Shown here piece by piece: positions 42,596 through 55,134 of a DNA stretch of 64,000 nt. The notes under the pieces were generated by a model, which worked only from the letters and a program-made list of their open reading frames with translations, ran no database searches and had not been told where the DNA came from. The position numbers and the translations under genes were made by a program. Numbering within the stretch: the first letter of the stretch is position 1; each line of letters opens with the position of its first letter. The stretch is from Achatina immaculata (Eukaryota > Mollusca > Gastropoda > Stylommatophora > Achatinidae), in the NCBI GenBank assembly GCA_009760885.1, contig CM019704.1, positions 16,531,929 through 16,595,928 on the forward strand, given 5' to 3'.

Positions 42596-43474
42596 AAGCA
42601 AGCTAAACCACAAACTTTCTTTTTTTTTGGGGGGGAGGGGGGGGGAGGGAGGAAGGAGATTCCTTATAAGCGTTTTACCATATTTAGTGACGGTACATCG
42701 GTACAGTGAAACAGTAGAACGGGGTACAAGTGATGCAAAGCGGCTTCACAGACGAACAAATAACAGCAAAAAAAGTAAAGCGTCGGCAACGTTTATTGGT
42801 GGAAGTCGGAAACCAGATGTGTCAGATTGTAAGACAGCCCAAAACAACGCCCTTTTGAGAGGGAAAGCTGAACAAAGGGAGACCAGGTTATATATAGTGT
42901 ATTCTTGTCTCGATAAAGTCTTATTCGCTATTCACTCTTATTTATATTATTTCCCAGATGGACACGTTTATGTTGTCACTCGTCCGATATATCCTTACAT
43001 TACGGTTTTTTATGACTTCTAAATCCCTGTCATTGCATTTACACAAAGGATTAACCCATTCGTGCTCTCTCGATTATTTACCCAGTTAATCTCGCACCTG
43101 CTGGAAAGTGTCAGAACTGTGCCAAGGTCATCTAATCGCCAGTTTTTCGTTCTTAAGAGCCACCAACGACAAGCCACGAGGAGAGAGATGAAGATTCGGG
43201 TGATAAGATACGAGGAAAGGAGATGGGTAAAGTCGACAAGCCCGGGTGAAACATAAAATTTACCCTCGCTATCACGAACCGTGAAATAATTTCTCCACTT
43301 ATTTCTTTTCCCCCCATTGTTTTATTTTTCCAATTTTTACATGAAGTGAAATCTTTCCTGTCAGCTTCGCCAAGACGTCGTGTTTGTAACAGCAAAAACT
43401 TACAATTTCTTCTCTTGTTTAACTACCCTCATGTAACAGAATGTACTGACGTCGCATGTATGAGGCTTTAGTCT
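42596..43474. other. No gene recognised
   Basis: G-rich segment 42629-42655. Open frames of ~130 codons (42627-43022) have no domain. Confidence 0.4.
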
Positions 43475-43670
43475 ATTGGTCTTTTCTACTGCTATTGGAA
43501 TTGGCACCGGGGTCAACCCAGTCTTTTAAAAAAATGGGTACCTGGGGTTTCCTTTGGAAAACAATGGCAGCAAGGCGAGGCGCTGGCATCCCTACCTCAA
43601 ATGCTGTAGTGGGGTAGAAACGTGAAGGCATTAACACTTCACGCCCTACAGCATGCAATTGCTTCGGGAC
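43475..43670. repeat. Probable dispersed repeat with internal hairpin
   Basis: ATGCTGTAG (43601-43609) pairs with CTACAGCAT (43646-43654), and CGTGAAG (43621-43627) pairs with CTTCACG (43637-43643), giving a two-step stem. GGGTACCTGGGG-like sequence upstream recalls the SINE body GAAATTGGGTACC, but the match is weak. Confidence 0.4.
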
Positions 43671-43834
43671 TTAGATAAGATAGATCGGAGTTCTATGATA
43701 ACCGCGTGAAATTCAGCGATTCCTTCATTAAATAGGTCGAGGACTGTGGTGAAACTGATTCTACAGAATTAGAAGAGTAGAGACAGTCAGAGCTGAAAGA
43801 TGCAGTTTAAAAAAAAGTGATGATAAGGAATAAA

Positions 43835-44190
43835 AAAAAAAGAAGCAGTGAGATGAACGTGTAGACATGTAACACCAACAGTAACAAACCAATATTTCGG
43901 CGACATACCGTTAACAAAGACGACGACAATAACCGAATAAGAAATAGACACACACAAAAAAGACACTTCACCGGCAGAGATCCTCTTGGTTAGAAAATCA
44001 AGCAAATAACGAATTACTTCACTGGCGTCCCATACAAAAAAATCTCTGCCAGTTAAGTGCCATTTCCGTCCTTAATTTACATGTATTTGTTCTTTCGTTA
44101 TTTTCGCCGTCCTTGATAGAGGTATATCGCCGAAATATTGGTTTGTTATTCTATTAAAAAAAAAAAAGCTCATCTCATTGCTTCTTGTCC
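43835..44190. repeat. Long inverted repeat (MITE or foldback)
   Basis: Left 43882-43909 and right 44121-44148 are reverse complements over 28 bases with one mismatch (core AACAAACCAATATTTCGGCG). Weaker complementarity extends outward (AGAAGCAGTGAGATGAA at 43841 against CTCATTGCTTCT at 44175) and inward (GACGACGACAATAAC). About 355 bp in all, no coding capacity. Confidence 0.75.
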
Positions 44191-44549
44191 CCACAATCTG
44201 TTTTGTAAAACCAGTACCATGCACATCTGACTATCTTCTCTTTCATCAGAAGCCACGTCAAATGTTTTATTTTTCATGACTATTCTAAAGCAGAACCCTT
44301 AAAACTTTGAATAGGCTCATAAAGACAGACGATATTCCACATCTTAAATGCATCTTCATAATCAAATAAGGAACTGATGAAAACTAGTTAATAATAGAAA
44401 TGAAAGGAAAACGTTCATATGTTTATCTGCCGGAAAAATATCACTTAAATGTATCAAGAATTTTCCTCATGTCCCTTATGGTTTGTTAAATGCTACTTGC
44501 TCGAATTTCGGGTACAGTAGTATAGTCTAGTATACATGGTGTAGTATAT
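44191..44549. other. No gene recognised
   Basis: AT-rich; nothing supported. Confidence 0.4.
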
Positions 44550-44981
44550 GATCTTGTTATATGGAAGTGAATCATGGACAATAGGCAAGTCTGCACAAAA
44601 ATCATTGGAAGCAGCAGAAATGTGGTTTATTAGAAGAATGTTGCGAATCCCCTGGACAGCAAAATAACTAATGAAGAATGTATGAGAAGAGCTGGAGAGA
44701 CAAAAAAATCTTGTCAAAAAAAATACGACAGAGACAATGTACTTTCATAGGACATACAATGAGAAGAGGGGGCATTGAAAATATTATAACAACAGGAAAA
44801 ATAGAGGGAAGAAGATCAAGAGAAAGACCAAGAGAAAGATACTGGACAGTCTGACGGGATGGTGTGAGAGAAGATCACCAACTGAGCTGATGGCCTGCAT
44901 GGAGGATCGTGTGCTCTGGGGAAGCATAACAGCCAACGCCAGTCGGCACGGCACATGATCATGATGATGATGATGATGATA
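44550..44981 (+). mobile_element. LINE family A, 3' end with (GAT)n tail
   Basis: Begins inside LLYGSESWTI, continues WFIRRMLRIPWTAK-like, then frame-broken sequence to the TANASRHGT-like end (AACAGCCAACGCCAGTCGGC) and (GATGAT)n at 44957-44981. The least decayed 3' end of the family here. Confidence 0.85.
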
Positions 44982-45132
44982 CAGCAGTCTCTGTTTACGA
45001 ATGACATTATTAGAGACGAGTAACAACACTAAGGCAACAGTTTCCACACCCAAGAAAAGCCTAGTGTCAAATACTGTGTAGTCTCCCCCCCCCCCCAATT
45101 TCTTGACCGTCAAGTTCTATTAAGGTATTGCG

Positions 45133-45228
45133 TGTCTATTCTCACGGCTGTGTAAAAGTTAGAGATCTATTCTCACGGCCGAGTAAGAGTTAGAGATCTA
45201 TTCTCACAGATGTGTAAAAGTTACAACC
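45133..45228. repeat. 31-bp tandem repeat, 3 copies
   Basis: TCTATTCTCACGGCTGTGTA plus AAAGTTAGAGA, with GCCGAG and AGATGTG variants. Confidence 0.85.
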
Positions 45229-45345
45229 CTAAAATAAATATGTTCTTGACAGCGGGTGAAACCTTTTCAATGTTCACTGTAAAGTGCGCCTCGCGCCACT
45301 TGAAAGAATCCATGAGGAATAAATGAGACCTGGAAAATATATGGA

Positions 45346-46050
45346 ACAATCAATTAGAGAGGAATACATGTGAAATGGAAAATATTTTGAAGAACAACGA
45401 GGAATAAAAGGGAATTGGAAAATATAAGGAACAAACAATCGGTGAGAAATAAATCAGAACAAGAAAAACTAAGGAACAAACAAGCAGTGAGAAATAGAAC
45501 AAGAAAAACTAAGGAACAAACAAGCGGTGAGAAATAGAACAAGAAAAACTGAGGAACAAACAAGCAGTGAGAAATAGAACAAGAAAAACTGAGGAACAAA
45601 CAAGCGGTGAGAAATAGAACAAGAAAAACTGAGGAACAAACAAGCGGTGAGAAATAAATCAAAACAAGAAAAACTGAGGAACAAACAAACGGTGAGAAAT
45701 AAATCAGAACAAGAAAAACTGAGGAACAAACAAGCAGTGAGAAATAAATCAGAACAAGAAAAACTGAGGAACAAACAAGCGGTGAGAAATAAATCAGAAC
45801 AAGAAAAACTGAGGAACAAACAAGCGGTGAGAAATAAATGAGAACAAGAAAAACTGAGGAACAAACAAGCGGTGAGAAATAAATCAGAACAAGAAAAACT
45901 GAGGAACAAACAAGCGGTGAGAAATAAATCAGAACAAGAAAAACTAGGAACAAACAAGCGCTGAGAAGTAAATCAGAACAAGAAAAACTAAGGAACAAAC
46001 AAGCAGTGAGAAATATAACAAGAAAAACTGAGGAACAAAGAAGCGGTAAA
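45346..46050. repeat. 45/40-bp minisatellite, about 16 copies
   Basis: Units contain AAGAAAAACTGAGGAACAAA then CAAGCGGTGAGAAAT. Early units (45481-45641) are 40 bp; later ones add AATCA to give 45 bp. Left-end units are decayed. A 247-codon minus frame crosses the array only because no frame contains many stops; it shifts frame with each 40-bp unit. Confidence 0.92.
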
Positions 46051-46819
46051 AGGGGGAACAAAAAATTAGAAGAATAATAATAAAGACAGAAAAACATCTG
46101 ATGAGAGAGGGGAGGGGGAGAAAGAGAAGAATCTTAACAGATTAACAAATGCCACAGCAGAAAAGAAAAACGGTAAACAAAGGAGACATTTACAAGAAGG
46201 AAACACAAGATGAGAAATACACAACCTTAGTTCCGGGTACCATCTTGGGTCAAAGATCACTGACTGTACGAACAAAAAAATGCCCACACAAAATAAAAGA
46301 CATTTTTATGTACACCAAACCACCAGGATCTCCTGTCGTCAATTTTAAAAAAAAAGGAGGGGGGGGGGACGGACTTCAAACATAAAAACCATTTGCTGCA
46401 CAGAAAGGCTAGACCAGTAAATGTCTTCCAAAACCTTTTAAGATATCCACAGCCTCCTGGGCCCAGATAGCAGGTTCATGAACTCTGTCCAGACCATCTG
46501 GCATTTACTTCTTACCGCAGCCTGGGGATGAGATATCCGACAGGATAAAGCTTCAGCATATCACAGGATAATACGCCCTCTGTTATTGTTGCTACGCAGA
46601 GCGGTAGGTAAACTCTGCCAGTGTCGGGGAAACGTGGATCCACAGTCTCGTTAGAAACAGAGAGGAAAAAAAAAACTGTTTTAAAAAGATATGTTCTTAA
46701 TACATACAGTCCTATATGTGAAAGGAAGATTAAGTTGTTATATTTTACGGATAAAGCATACATGATTATGGGCACATCTTTTTGGCAGGTGAGAAGGTGG
46801 CAGGTACAGAGGTAATGAA
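46051..46819. other. No gene recognised
   Basis: G run near 46359-46368. Nothing supported. Confidence 0.4.
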
Positions 46820-46862
46820 AGAGAGAGAGAGAGAGAGAGTGTGTGTGTGTGTGTGGGGGGGG
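46820..46862. repeat. (GA)n(GT)n compound microsatellite
   Basis: About 10 GA units followed by about 8 GT units and a G run, immediately before the 27-bp array. Confidence 0.95.
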
Positions 46863-46878
46863 ACACAGTGAGAGACGT

Positions 46879-47643
46879 TCAGAGAGTAAGTTGGAGTAAA
46901 GACATTAAAAGAGTAAGTGGAAGTAAAGATATTAGGAGAGTAAGTTGGAGTAAAGATATTATGAGAGTAAGTTGGAGTAAAGATATTAAGAGAGTAAGTG
47001 GAAGTAAAGATATTAGGAGAGTAAGTGGAAGTAAAGATAGTCAGAGAGTAAGTTGGAGTAAAGATATTAGGAGAGTAAGTTGGAGTAAGGATATTAGGAG
47101 AGTAAGTGGAAGTAAAGATAGAGGAAGTGGAAGTAAAGATAGTCAGAGAGTAAGTGGAAGTAAAGATAGATTAAGTGGAAGTAAAGATAGTCAGAGAGTA
47201 AGTGGAAGTAAAGATATTAGGAGAGTAAGTGGAAGTAAAGATATTATGAGAGTAAGTTGGAGTAAAGATATTAAGAGAGTAAGTGGAAGTAAAGATATTA
47301 TGAGAGTAAGTTGGAGTAAAGATATTAAGAGCGTAAGTGGAAGTAAAGATATTAGGAGAGTAAGTGGAAGTAAAGATAGTCAGAGAGTAAGTTGGAGTAA
47401 AGATATTAGGAGAGTAAGATGGAGTAAGGATATTAGAAGAGTACGTCAGAGTAAAGATATTAGGAGAGTAAGTTGGAGTAAAGATATTAGGAGAGTAAGT
47501 GGAAGTAAAGATAGTGGAAGTGGAAGTAAAGATAGTCAGAGAGTAAGTGGAAGTAAAGATAGTCAGAGAGTAAGTGGAAGTAAAGATAGTCAGAGAGTAA
47601 GTGGAAGTAAAGATAGTCAGAGAGTAAGTGGAAGTAAAGATAC
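46879..47643. repeat. 27-bp minisatellite, about 28 copies
   Basis: GAGAGTAAGTGGAAGTAAAG plus ATATTAG. Two variable sites combine: TGGAAG/TTGGAG and ATTAGG/AGTCAG. A few units are 21 bp (GATAGAGGAAGTGGAAG). A 305-codon plus frame crosses it (RVSGSKDIR-type nine-residue repeats); no start context, domain or flanking coding sequence supports a gene. Confidence 0.94.
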
Positions 47644-47734
47644 AAGGATGACCAGATTCAATCAACAGAAAATACCCAGTGTTTTGATAACAAAACATAT
47701 TTATTCACGTCAGACATTGAGCAGGTGTAATCTT

Positions 47735-48155
47735 TTTACATCCTTCCCGTGCCGTTAAACGTCACACGGACTCGCATGACACTTCGGCAAGTTTTTCTAA
47801 TTTCAGCGAATTTTTCGACCTCATCAGGGGATTTTATGCCTACTAACTTGGCCTCTCTTAACAATGTTCTCTTTAGAATTTCACACGGTAGACTTATTTT
47901 TCTACGGCCTGTTGTGTTCCACTTGATAGCTTGTTTTGAGATTCGTTGACTGTTTCTGTTCATTAGTGACCGACATATGTCCATCTCCCTTTTCTGATCA
48001 TCCATGAGACAGGTTGTTGTTCGCTCATCTGTCTTATCTCTGCGTTGTTCTTGAATTCGTTACACTTTATGCCAAGTATTTTCTTTATGCATTTGTTCTC
48101 AAAATAGTCTAATTTGTTGTCTATTTCTTTAGTTGTTAGATATAATAAATGACAA
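47735..48155 (-). mobile_element. LINE family C, 3' end
   Basis: Minus pieces read IDNKLDYFENKCIKKILGIK, RKGRWTYVGHVCR, then in another frame QAIKWNTTGRRKISLPCEIL, KRTLLREAKLVGIKSPDEVE and stop near the GTGCCGTTAAACG sequence. A frame change occurs near 47985. 5'-truncated at about 48155. Confidence 0.85.
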
Positions 48156-49751
48156 TAAATAACCAACCACTTAACTGGAGTTAATAAACCTCTTTCACTG
48201 TAGCCCATGACATGCGAGAAGAACTGACACACAAAAATAACGTTTCCCACATCTCTAGTAGTTACTTCTCCAACTCTCCACACCTGTCTGGTAGTCGAAA
48301 ACGCCCGACTCCTTGTTCACGCCGACGATCCCGCTTATCGATTACATGTGATGTATTCGATATTCAAGCGTCCCTGGCTACAGATCACAAGGATATTGCG
48401 GAGGGATTTCTATGATGTACACAGTTACATATCAGGAAAGGAGTGCGGCAGATTTCTGTAAACAATTTGTCCTTGTCTGTGGATTCCTTGAATCAAGAAC
48501 AAAGAGATTATCGTGTTTCCGGATAAGAGATAAGTAAATACTGTATAATAAGAAGAGAAAGGACTGCGTATAGTCTGGTTTGGAGAACGATAATCAACAC
48601 AGACTTTCAGAACGTTTTTTTTTTTTTGGCACGCTACGCAAAGACAAAAGCAAAACAGCTTAAAAACAAGCCAATATACGGTAACTACAGATGTAGGATC
48701 AGACAGATGAAACTGTGGCCATATTGAAGTAAAAAGCTGGCGAACAACGCGCGCGCACATACACGCACAAGTGTAGCAGTTTTACGTCTGAGAAGGTCAT
48801 GATATAGAGGTCCTGGTAAAGAGAATTCTATGACTGAGAGACAAGAAAGTACCACCAAGAAAAGGTCAGTAGAGACAATTCATTAGCGATAATGCGCGGT
48901 ACCCTGATTTTTGCGATGCGCCTTTTTTCTGGGTAACTCCGACTTCAGCACCTTTCCTTGCTAGGGCAGACTGTGGTCTTGCTCGGACTGCCATGAGGAT
49001 AGTGATGTAGGTTGGCCTGGCCAAAACTTTGTTTTCCGGCCTCTGGTGGCTGTACTTAAGCCCCTTCTCCGTGTCAGATGGTTTTGAGACAGTTCCACAG
49101 AGACACTCCGACTTTGGGGTGAGGAATCCGATGAGTGCCTTAACGATATCCACTCCCCGCCACCTATAAGCTGCTGGCTCTTGTTTTGTTTACGTCATTC
49201 TGATAGCCACTGTTGTAAAGACCCATAGGCTTGTCACGTCCTGGATTCATTGGTTTCACATCAGACTTTCCTCGTCCCTGCCGGAGATCTCCATGTCCAC
49301 ATCCGTCCACCAACCTGCCATTACATTTTACAAAAATAACAATTACAATTAGTGTTGATTGCTACAGGTTTCTGGGCTACAGAAGTAGGTCAAAGTTTTT
49401 AAGCAAACAGATCTGTGATCTTACAAAGACTATGTTAAGATAAGTGTATTCTTAACACAGTTGTTCCTAGTGGGAAAAGGTTAGTAAAATACAGTAGCTG
49501 AAGACATTGACTCAGAAAGAAAGAAATAAAGAAAGAAAGAAAGCGATTAATAATTTCCTGTATCTTACACAGACAGAAAACTGTGGTCTTAGATAGTGTC
49601 ACCGTCAAAGCAATTAATGGGTCAGTTGCTTTCAAAACAAGAAGATGGAGAGAGAAATAATGTACAGAGCCAGTTCTGAAGTATATTATCTTTAATCTGT
49701 AAGAGACCCAACTAGAAAAGAGACAATGGGGCCGGGCCAACTTCCTGACTG
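48156..49751. other. No gene recognised
   Basis: T run near 48615-48627 and a short (CG)n/(CA)n patch at about 48747-48768. Open frames up to 120 codons have no domain. Confidence 0.4.
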
Positions 49752-49975
49752 GATCATCATCATCATCAAGTGCCCTGCCGTAGGTATTGGTAGTCATGCT
49801 TCTCCGCAGATCTCATTCCCTGATATTTTCCATCACCTCAGTTGGCGACTTTTTATTGTGCCATCGCATTAGACTGTCCATCATTTTTTGTTCCCTTTTG
49901 GTCTTCCACTGTCTCTCTTCCTGTTTATCTTTTACTACTATAACGATGTTTTCAAGCCCTCCACTGCTCATTAAA
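49752..49975 (-). mobile_element. LINE family A, 3' end with (GAT)n tail
   Basis: Minus frame reads LENIVIVVKDKQEERQWKTK, REQKMMDSLMRWHNKKSPT and EVMENIRE, with the (GAT)n tail as (ATC)n at 49752-49766. Diverged from 44550-44981 but same segment order. Confidence 0.75.
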
Positions 49976-49982
49976 CGTCCAG

Positions 49983-50205
49983 TGAATGATGACCGTCGTT
50001 TTCTTATGGATCCCCTTCTCATTATGTCATATAAATGATGACTGTCGTTTTCTTATGGATCCCCTTCTCATTATGTCATATAAATGATGACTGTCGTTTT
50101 CTTATGGATCCCCTTCTCATTATATGTCATATAAATGATGACTGTCGTTTTTTTAAACGGATTTCCTTCTCTTTATATGTCCAATAAATGATGACTGTCC
50201 TTTTC
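49983..50205. repeat. ~49-bp tandem repeat, about 4.5 copies
   Basis: AAATGATGACTGTCGTTTTC then TTATGGATCCCCTTCTCATT and ATGTCATAT; copies decay rightward (GGATTTCCTTCTC). Starts just beyond the LINE A piece at 49975. Confidence 0.9.
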
Positions 50206-51269
50206 TTATGCATTTAATTAGATTCCTTTCTTTATCGGGTCAACCAAAAAAAAAAAAAAAATCACGATCACTGACTCCAGAAATTAAGATCACGGTACTC
50301 CGCTTCTATGGTTCAAAATTCTCCTCAAATCTCTTTTCTTCCCCTTCAATGACCTCAGTCAAACGTAACTAATTCAATCATAAAAGACTGGAAACTCTTA
50401 ATTCCTAAGCACGTCCTCCATCAGTGAAAATGGTCCTGGTTATGGCGATGGTGACCCAGATTCTTTTTTTTTTCTTTTTTTTTTTTTTGTGGTATTTAAT
50501 CACGCTTTAAAAAGCGAATTCAAGCGGAAAATACTGGTTGGTGGAATTTAAAGTATTTCATTGGTCAACTTATTTTAACCAATCGCTGCTAGAAATGCTT
50601 TTTGCCGGGACATCGTTAGAAGCAATATCCCACCCGCATCAACATTCGAATACTGTACATTTGCCTCCGCATCCCCTACATTTCAGTTCCATTTTCTTTC
50701 TCAGTAATTTGCGTATCGACTGAAGATCGCATTAAACCATACAAAAAAAAAAAAAAACCCACTGACTGTAAGAAAAGTAGCAGCATTATGGATAATATCT
50801 CCACCTTGCTCGACATTGTGATGAACCCCTACCTCTCCTCCCCCCCCCCCACCTCAATCTGTTCCCAGATCAATCATATTACTGTCACGATCTCAAAGGA
50901 GAGATCTGAAATGAACTACATAGATGGATCATCAGAGGACGCTAGATTACAGGATGTCATCCGCCGCGGATCATCCGGCCTGCATAATAAGTCTTCATCA
51001 TTGGCACGGCGGATATCAAAGATAAAGGGATGATATTTAGAGTGTCTGACATTGGAACAAACATTAGCTATAGTTCCTAATAGACGTATCTCTTTGTGCG
51101 TGTATGTTGCAGTCATTAGTAAAAATAATCATGTATAAAGGGATTTCATAGATGTACGGAGATGTACTAAATGAAGACAAAAAACAAAACAAAACTATGT
51201 GGCTGACATAACAGTATCATACAGGACGAAGTATGAAATCCAAGAAACGATAACCTTACAAAGTGTGTG
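50206..51269. other. No gene recognised
   Basis: A and T runs (50245-50259, 50464-50487) and a C run at 50839-50849. Nothing supported. Confidence 0.4.
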
Positions 51270-51402
51270 TGTGTTTGTAAATTCAGGATTCGAACACCCA
51301 TTCCTGCAGCCGGGTGGCTGGTGTGCCTCCAGACGAACCTGAAACCTCCGCCCTTCGCCTGAGAGAAAAGAGCACTAACAGTTAACGATAGTCAGGCGCC
51401 AT
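51270..51402 (-). mobile_element. tRNA-headed SINE fragment
   Basis: On minus, GGCGCCTGACTATCGTTAAC is box A-like, AGGTTCGTCTGG is a diverged box B, and CAGCCACCCGGCTGCAG continues into the body as in 27118-27362. Confidence 0.6.
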
Positions 51403-52368
51403 CCACAGCTCACAACCTAACATAATATGCTGACATCATCAACAAAGGTCTAACGGCAATGGAAAGCCTGAGGGAAGTGATGCGCCTTCTGTCTCAGACA
51501 TTCTGAAGCAGCACTTACACCAGCAATTTAAATGCCACGAGATGCTCCAAACAACAACATATAATTACTACCACAAAATCAATAAAACGACGTTTGCAGA
51601 ACCCACGCATACGTATCTGCCAAACGGTTAATGGAAGGACGACAGTTATTTGGTTATACACGCGTAATTGCTTGTTAGATAAACTGCCCGATATATACAC
51701 ATTTTTTCTGATCGACTGTCTGACAGTGGGCTTTTTTTTCCCCCAACAATTATTGAAAATAATGCCACTGTTCCTAACCTCAGAAGACATAGTTGCAACA
51801 TGCTCGAAACATTGATCACTGATAACCAGGCATGTATCAGATACACCTATTCAAGCTGTTTTACTTAATACGCCAGCTACTTATATCTGAATTGTAAAAC
51901 GTTCCCTGTAATTAGTTTAACTGTGGGGTTTGTTGCTGGCGTCCAAGATGGTAGCCTCCCCCAGTGGCGCCGCAGCTCTGAGGCGCAACCCTGGCTAATG
52001 CTGCTGTATGTATCATCCAGACGTTACATTAGATTAATGTTATCCCGTATATGATCTAATGGAGTAATATTCTCAGGACATATTTGTCTTTATTACCTTT
52101 AATATAATTATTTATGACCTTGGTTCTGGACCCCAGCTTGGCATAGGAGGTCTGAGCTAGAAGTTTCTTTTGTTGCTGTGAGTTACAAAGAGCATCAGTT
52201 CATGCATATGTATATTTCTGTCTTAATGCTCATACCTAAATACTAGGAAGTAATGATGGCCTTCGCTAGAGAGGGGGTGACGAATTATTATAGTTTGTGC
52301 GGTCCGCGGTCTCAGAAAGAATGAGAACTAATGTTACCTCTACGCTGCGCGCTCGCACACACATTCCC
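51403..52368. other. No gene recognised
   Basis: AT-rich. GGCGTCCAAGATGGTAGCC near 51939 looks like the start of some dispersed element but I cannot place it. Confidence 0.35.
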
Positions 52369-52509
52369 TCTCTCCCCCTTTCTCTCTCTCTCCCTCTCTC
52401 TCTCTCTCTGAACCTTAGGTGCCCAGGGCACATAGGGCTTCCGCAAGGGTTTTCCACAAATGCCTGTCCTTTGCCTTTTTTTTTTCTCGCTCTTGCCCAG
52501 GTGAGCACT
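52369..52509 (-). mobile_element. LINE family B, 5'-truncated 3' end (~140 bp)
   Basis: The tail is (CT)n at 52380-52408, then CTGAACCTTAGGTGCCCAGG, complementary to the stop TAA and CTGGGCAC region of family B. Truncated at GCTCACC. Same very short 3' end as the other copies. Confidence 0.85.
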
Positions 52510-53067
52510 GATAAGCATTTCCACTTCTTCTTCCCCCTTCATTTGCTTTTCCCCTTGCTTCTGTTTCTGTAGCACACACAAAATCATGAGACGCACAAAA
52601 AATATACCAGTATGCTACTACGTTATACTAGCGCTTATTAAATAAGTGGTAGCACTACATGGTTTTCTTTATTTCTCTGAATTTTAGTTATAGCGTTACA
52701 TGAGTTTGTTTTCTTGATTTCTCTGAAATGTAGTATTTTTTTTTCCAAAAATAACTCTAAATTATTTATATTTCACGTTACGACGCATATCTGTGCACAA
52801 TTTTTAAAAAAGAATGTATCTACACACAGATTAAAAAATTTCTGCACAACAATTAGCGGGTGCATTGATGAGAACGACCGAGGTAACTGAGAGGATAAGT
52901 GTCCATCATTTGTTGAATGTGATTGGGCTTAAACCTCACTGCTTGCAGGCAGAGTAACACTGCCAGGAACCGGGGCAGGCCGGACTGACTGACGAGAACA
53001 CAGGCGAGTAATAAAGCCGTTCCTACATTTTCCCTAGTTTATATATTTTAATGATCAGAGAATCCCA
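52510..53067. other. No gene recognised
   Basis: T- and A-rich. Nothing supported. Confidence 0.4.
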
Positions 53068-53270
53068 CAACAAGTTATCAAGTGGAACACAACAGGCCAA
53101 AGAAAAGGAGGCAGACCGCGTGAAACTCTGAAGAGGATATTGTTAAGAGAGGCCAAATTAACAGGCATAAAGTCCTTTGATGAGGTTGAAAGACTCGCCG
53201 AAGACAGGAAAAATTGGGGAACTACTTTGCGAGCCCTATGTGACGCTTAACGGCACGGGAAGGATATAAG
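53068..53270 (+). mobile_element. LINE family C, 3' end
   Basis: KWNTTGQRKGGRPRETLKR-like sequence with one frame break, then LREAKLTGIKSFDEVERLAE and DRKNWGTTL, ending CTTAACGGCACGGGAAGGAT. Matches both hairpin arms at 23404-23588 and the minus copy at 47735. Confidence 0.85.
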
Positions 53271-53342
53271 ATAAGATATATTTTAACTGACAGGGGTCCA
53301 GTAGTCAGGGTATCAAATAATAACCTTCTGGTGTCTTTTTTT

Positions 53343-53400
53343 TTGTCCGGCTAAACCTATTGTCTCCGGCTAAACCTATTGTCTCCGGCTAAACCTATCT
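53343..53400. repeat. 19-bp tandem repeat, 3 copies
   Basis: GTCTCCGGCTAAACCTATT repeated, the last copy partial. Confidence 0.9.
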
Positions 53401-55134
53401 ATCTAACTCCGTCGATCAGTCCAGCCCGTTTCCCAGCAATGCTACCATTCTTAAACCACGAAAGTCACAAAACAGTGGACTCAAATAAACGCCAAAATGA
53501 GAAGTTACACTCGACTGAGAAGTACTCCAACTTCAACGATAAAACCCTCGGCTCAGGAAGATAATCATCATTTCAGAAACTCACATTATCATCTGCGAGT
53601 ATCCAACTTTTTTTTTTTTTACACTGTCAATAAAAACTCTTTTTTTTTGTTCAAACCGAACAAACGTTATCTTCAAAGGCAGTCAAAACAACAAAAAATC
53701 ATGGTAGTCTAAAACAGAAACGCTTCGTCTCTAAGACATTTTTTTTCACGCGTATCATAAAAAGACACTAGCACTGTGTGTGATGATCTAAGCAGAGAAT
53801 GTGCTAAGTGAACGCTGGCAACAAACAAAAGTATTAAAACGTATAGAAATAGTATGTCAAAGATTCTTTTCACGCCGCAATAGCTTGCGACACCAGAAGG
53901 GTACATGATGATTTAAGCAGAGACCTGTAAATCTGTGGAAACTGTATCAAAATCTGGGGGGAAACTGTAATGTTAAATTTCAAGGGCTTCTTAAAATGAA
54001 GCTCGCGGGCGCCGAAGATGGGAAATCCCAGCACGGATCAAAGTGACACGAAGATTAATAACCCATCAGTCAAACCATGCGACCAGACAAGCGATCCGAT
54101 TCGTGGCTCTCGGAGCTGTTTTACACAGGGACAGACAAGATCAAAGATTTTTTTTAAAAATACGTTGCGGACAGATGCCACTTTGGACTAAGTTATAACA
54201 ATCTTTAAAACCTAAGACACGTAATGGGAAAGGGCTTTTTTTTTAGAAAGGGGGGGGGGGTTTGTACTACCGCACAGCTTACAGTGAACATTAGTTCTCA
54301 CTCTTTCCGTGGAACAAACAAAAACAATGATAATTCGCCATGGCGACCCAATCCAACGAAGACCATCATTAGTGGGAAGGGGGAGGAGGAGAGAGAGTAG
54401 AGGGAGAGGTGGGGGGGGGGGGGGAAGATGAAAAATCTTAGCGGGAGAAGAAAGACTGTCACAGAAAAAGTCCACAAAAGAGATGTGGGAATTTCTTCAC
54501 ATTTTGTAACTCTCCAAAAGAGTTTCTCCCTTCGAAAGTAGAGTACGTGCCAGGCTGACCGACCTTGACCTCTCTTGCTTCCTTTTCTTCCGGGTTTAGA
54601 ATTACGAAGCACCCCCCCACCCCTCACAATCCTCTCGCTCCACGCCCCTGGTGAAGGCCAAAGACGCACGCACTTAATCTCCAAATTACGCTCCTGGAAG
54701 GTGCGAAGTTAGAACCTGTGTCTCACCAAATGTCTGACATCTCCGAGGTGACATCTGCTAGCTGGGACCGTCGTCAGCGGTGAGAGGTGTCACGAGATCA
54801 AGGGCGTGTACAGAGTTACGACTCTTTGATGTTTTTCCCCGCCTGACCATCCCAAAGTTATCGTGGTTAAAACAGTCCATTTTTCTCTCTATCCCACTCC
54901 TTCGGCCTTTGATGTTTCTCCCGGGATCAACAACACCCGGTCATTGTTTTTTAAACGCCCATTATCAGCTCTCCGTCGCCTTCCTTCTCAACACCCCCCA
55001 CCCCATAGCCTTTGATGATTTTATAATAACTTTTCCTGCGGTTGGGATATTTTTTTTTAAAATTCTGCTCTAACCAAATTAATGTTTGTTATGGTCTCGT
55101 ACATCAGGAGACAAAGACGCTGTCTGATTTGATT
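53401..55134. other. No gene recognised
   Basis: G runs at 54250-54259 and 54410-54423, T runs near 53612-53623 and 53640-53648. Short frames only. Confidence 0.4.

Noticed and set aside
45354..46097. A 247-codon minus frame as a membrane protein
   Set aside because: The hydrophobic sequence arises from a stop-poor A-rich satellite and changes frame at each 40-bp unit.
46879..47643. A 305-codon open frame as a repetitive protein gene
   Set aside because: The frame is a by-product of a 27-bp unit; there is no domain, no signal peptide and no coding sequence beyond the array.
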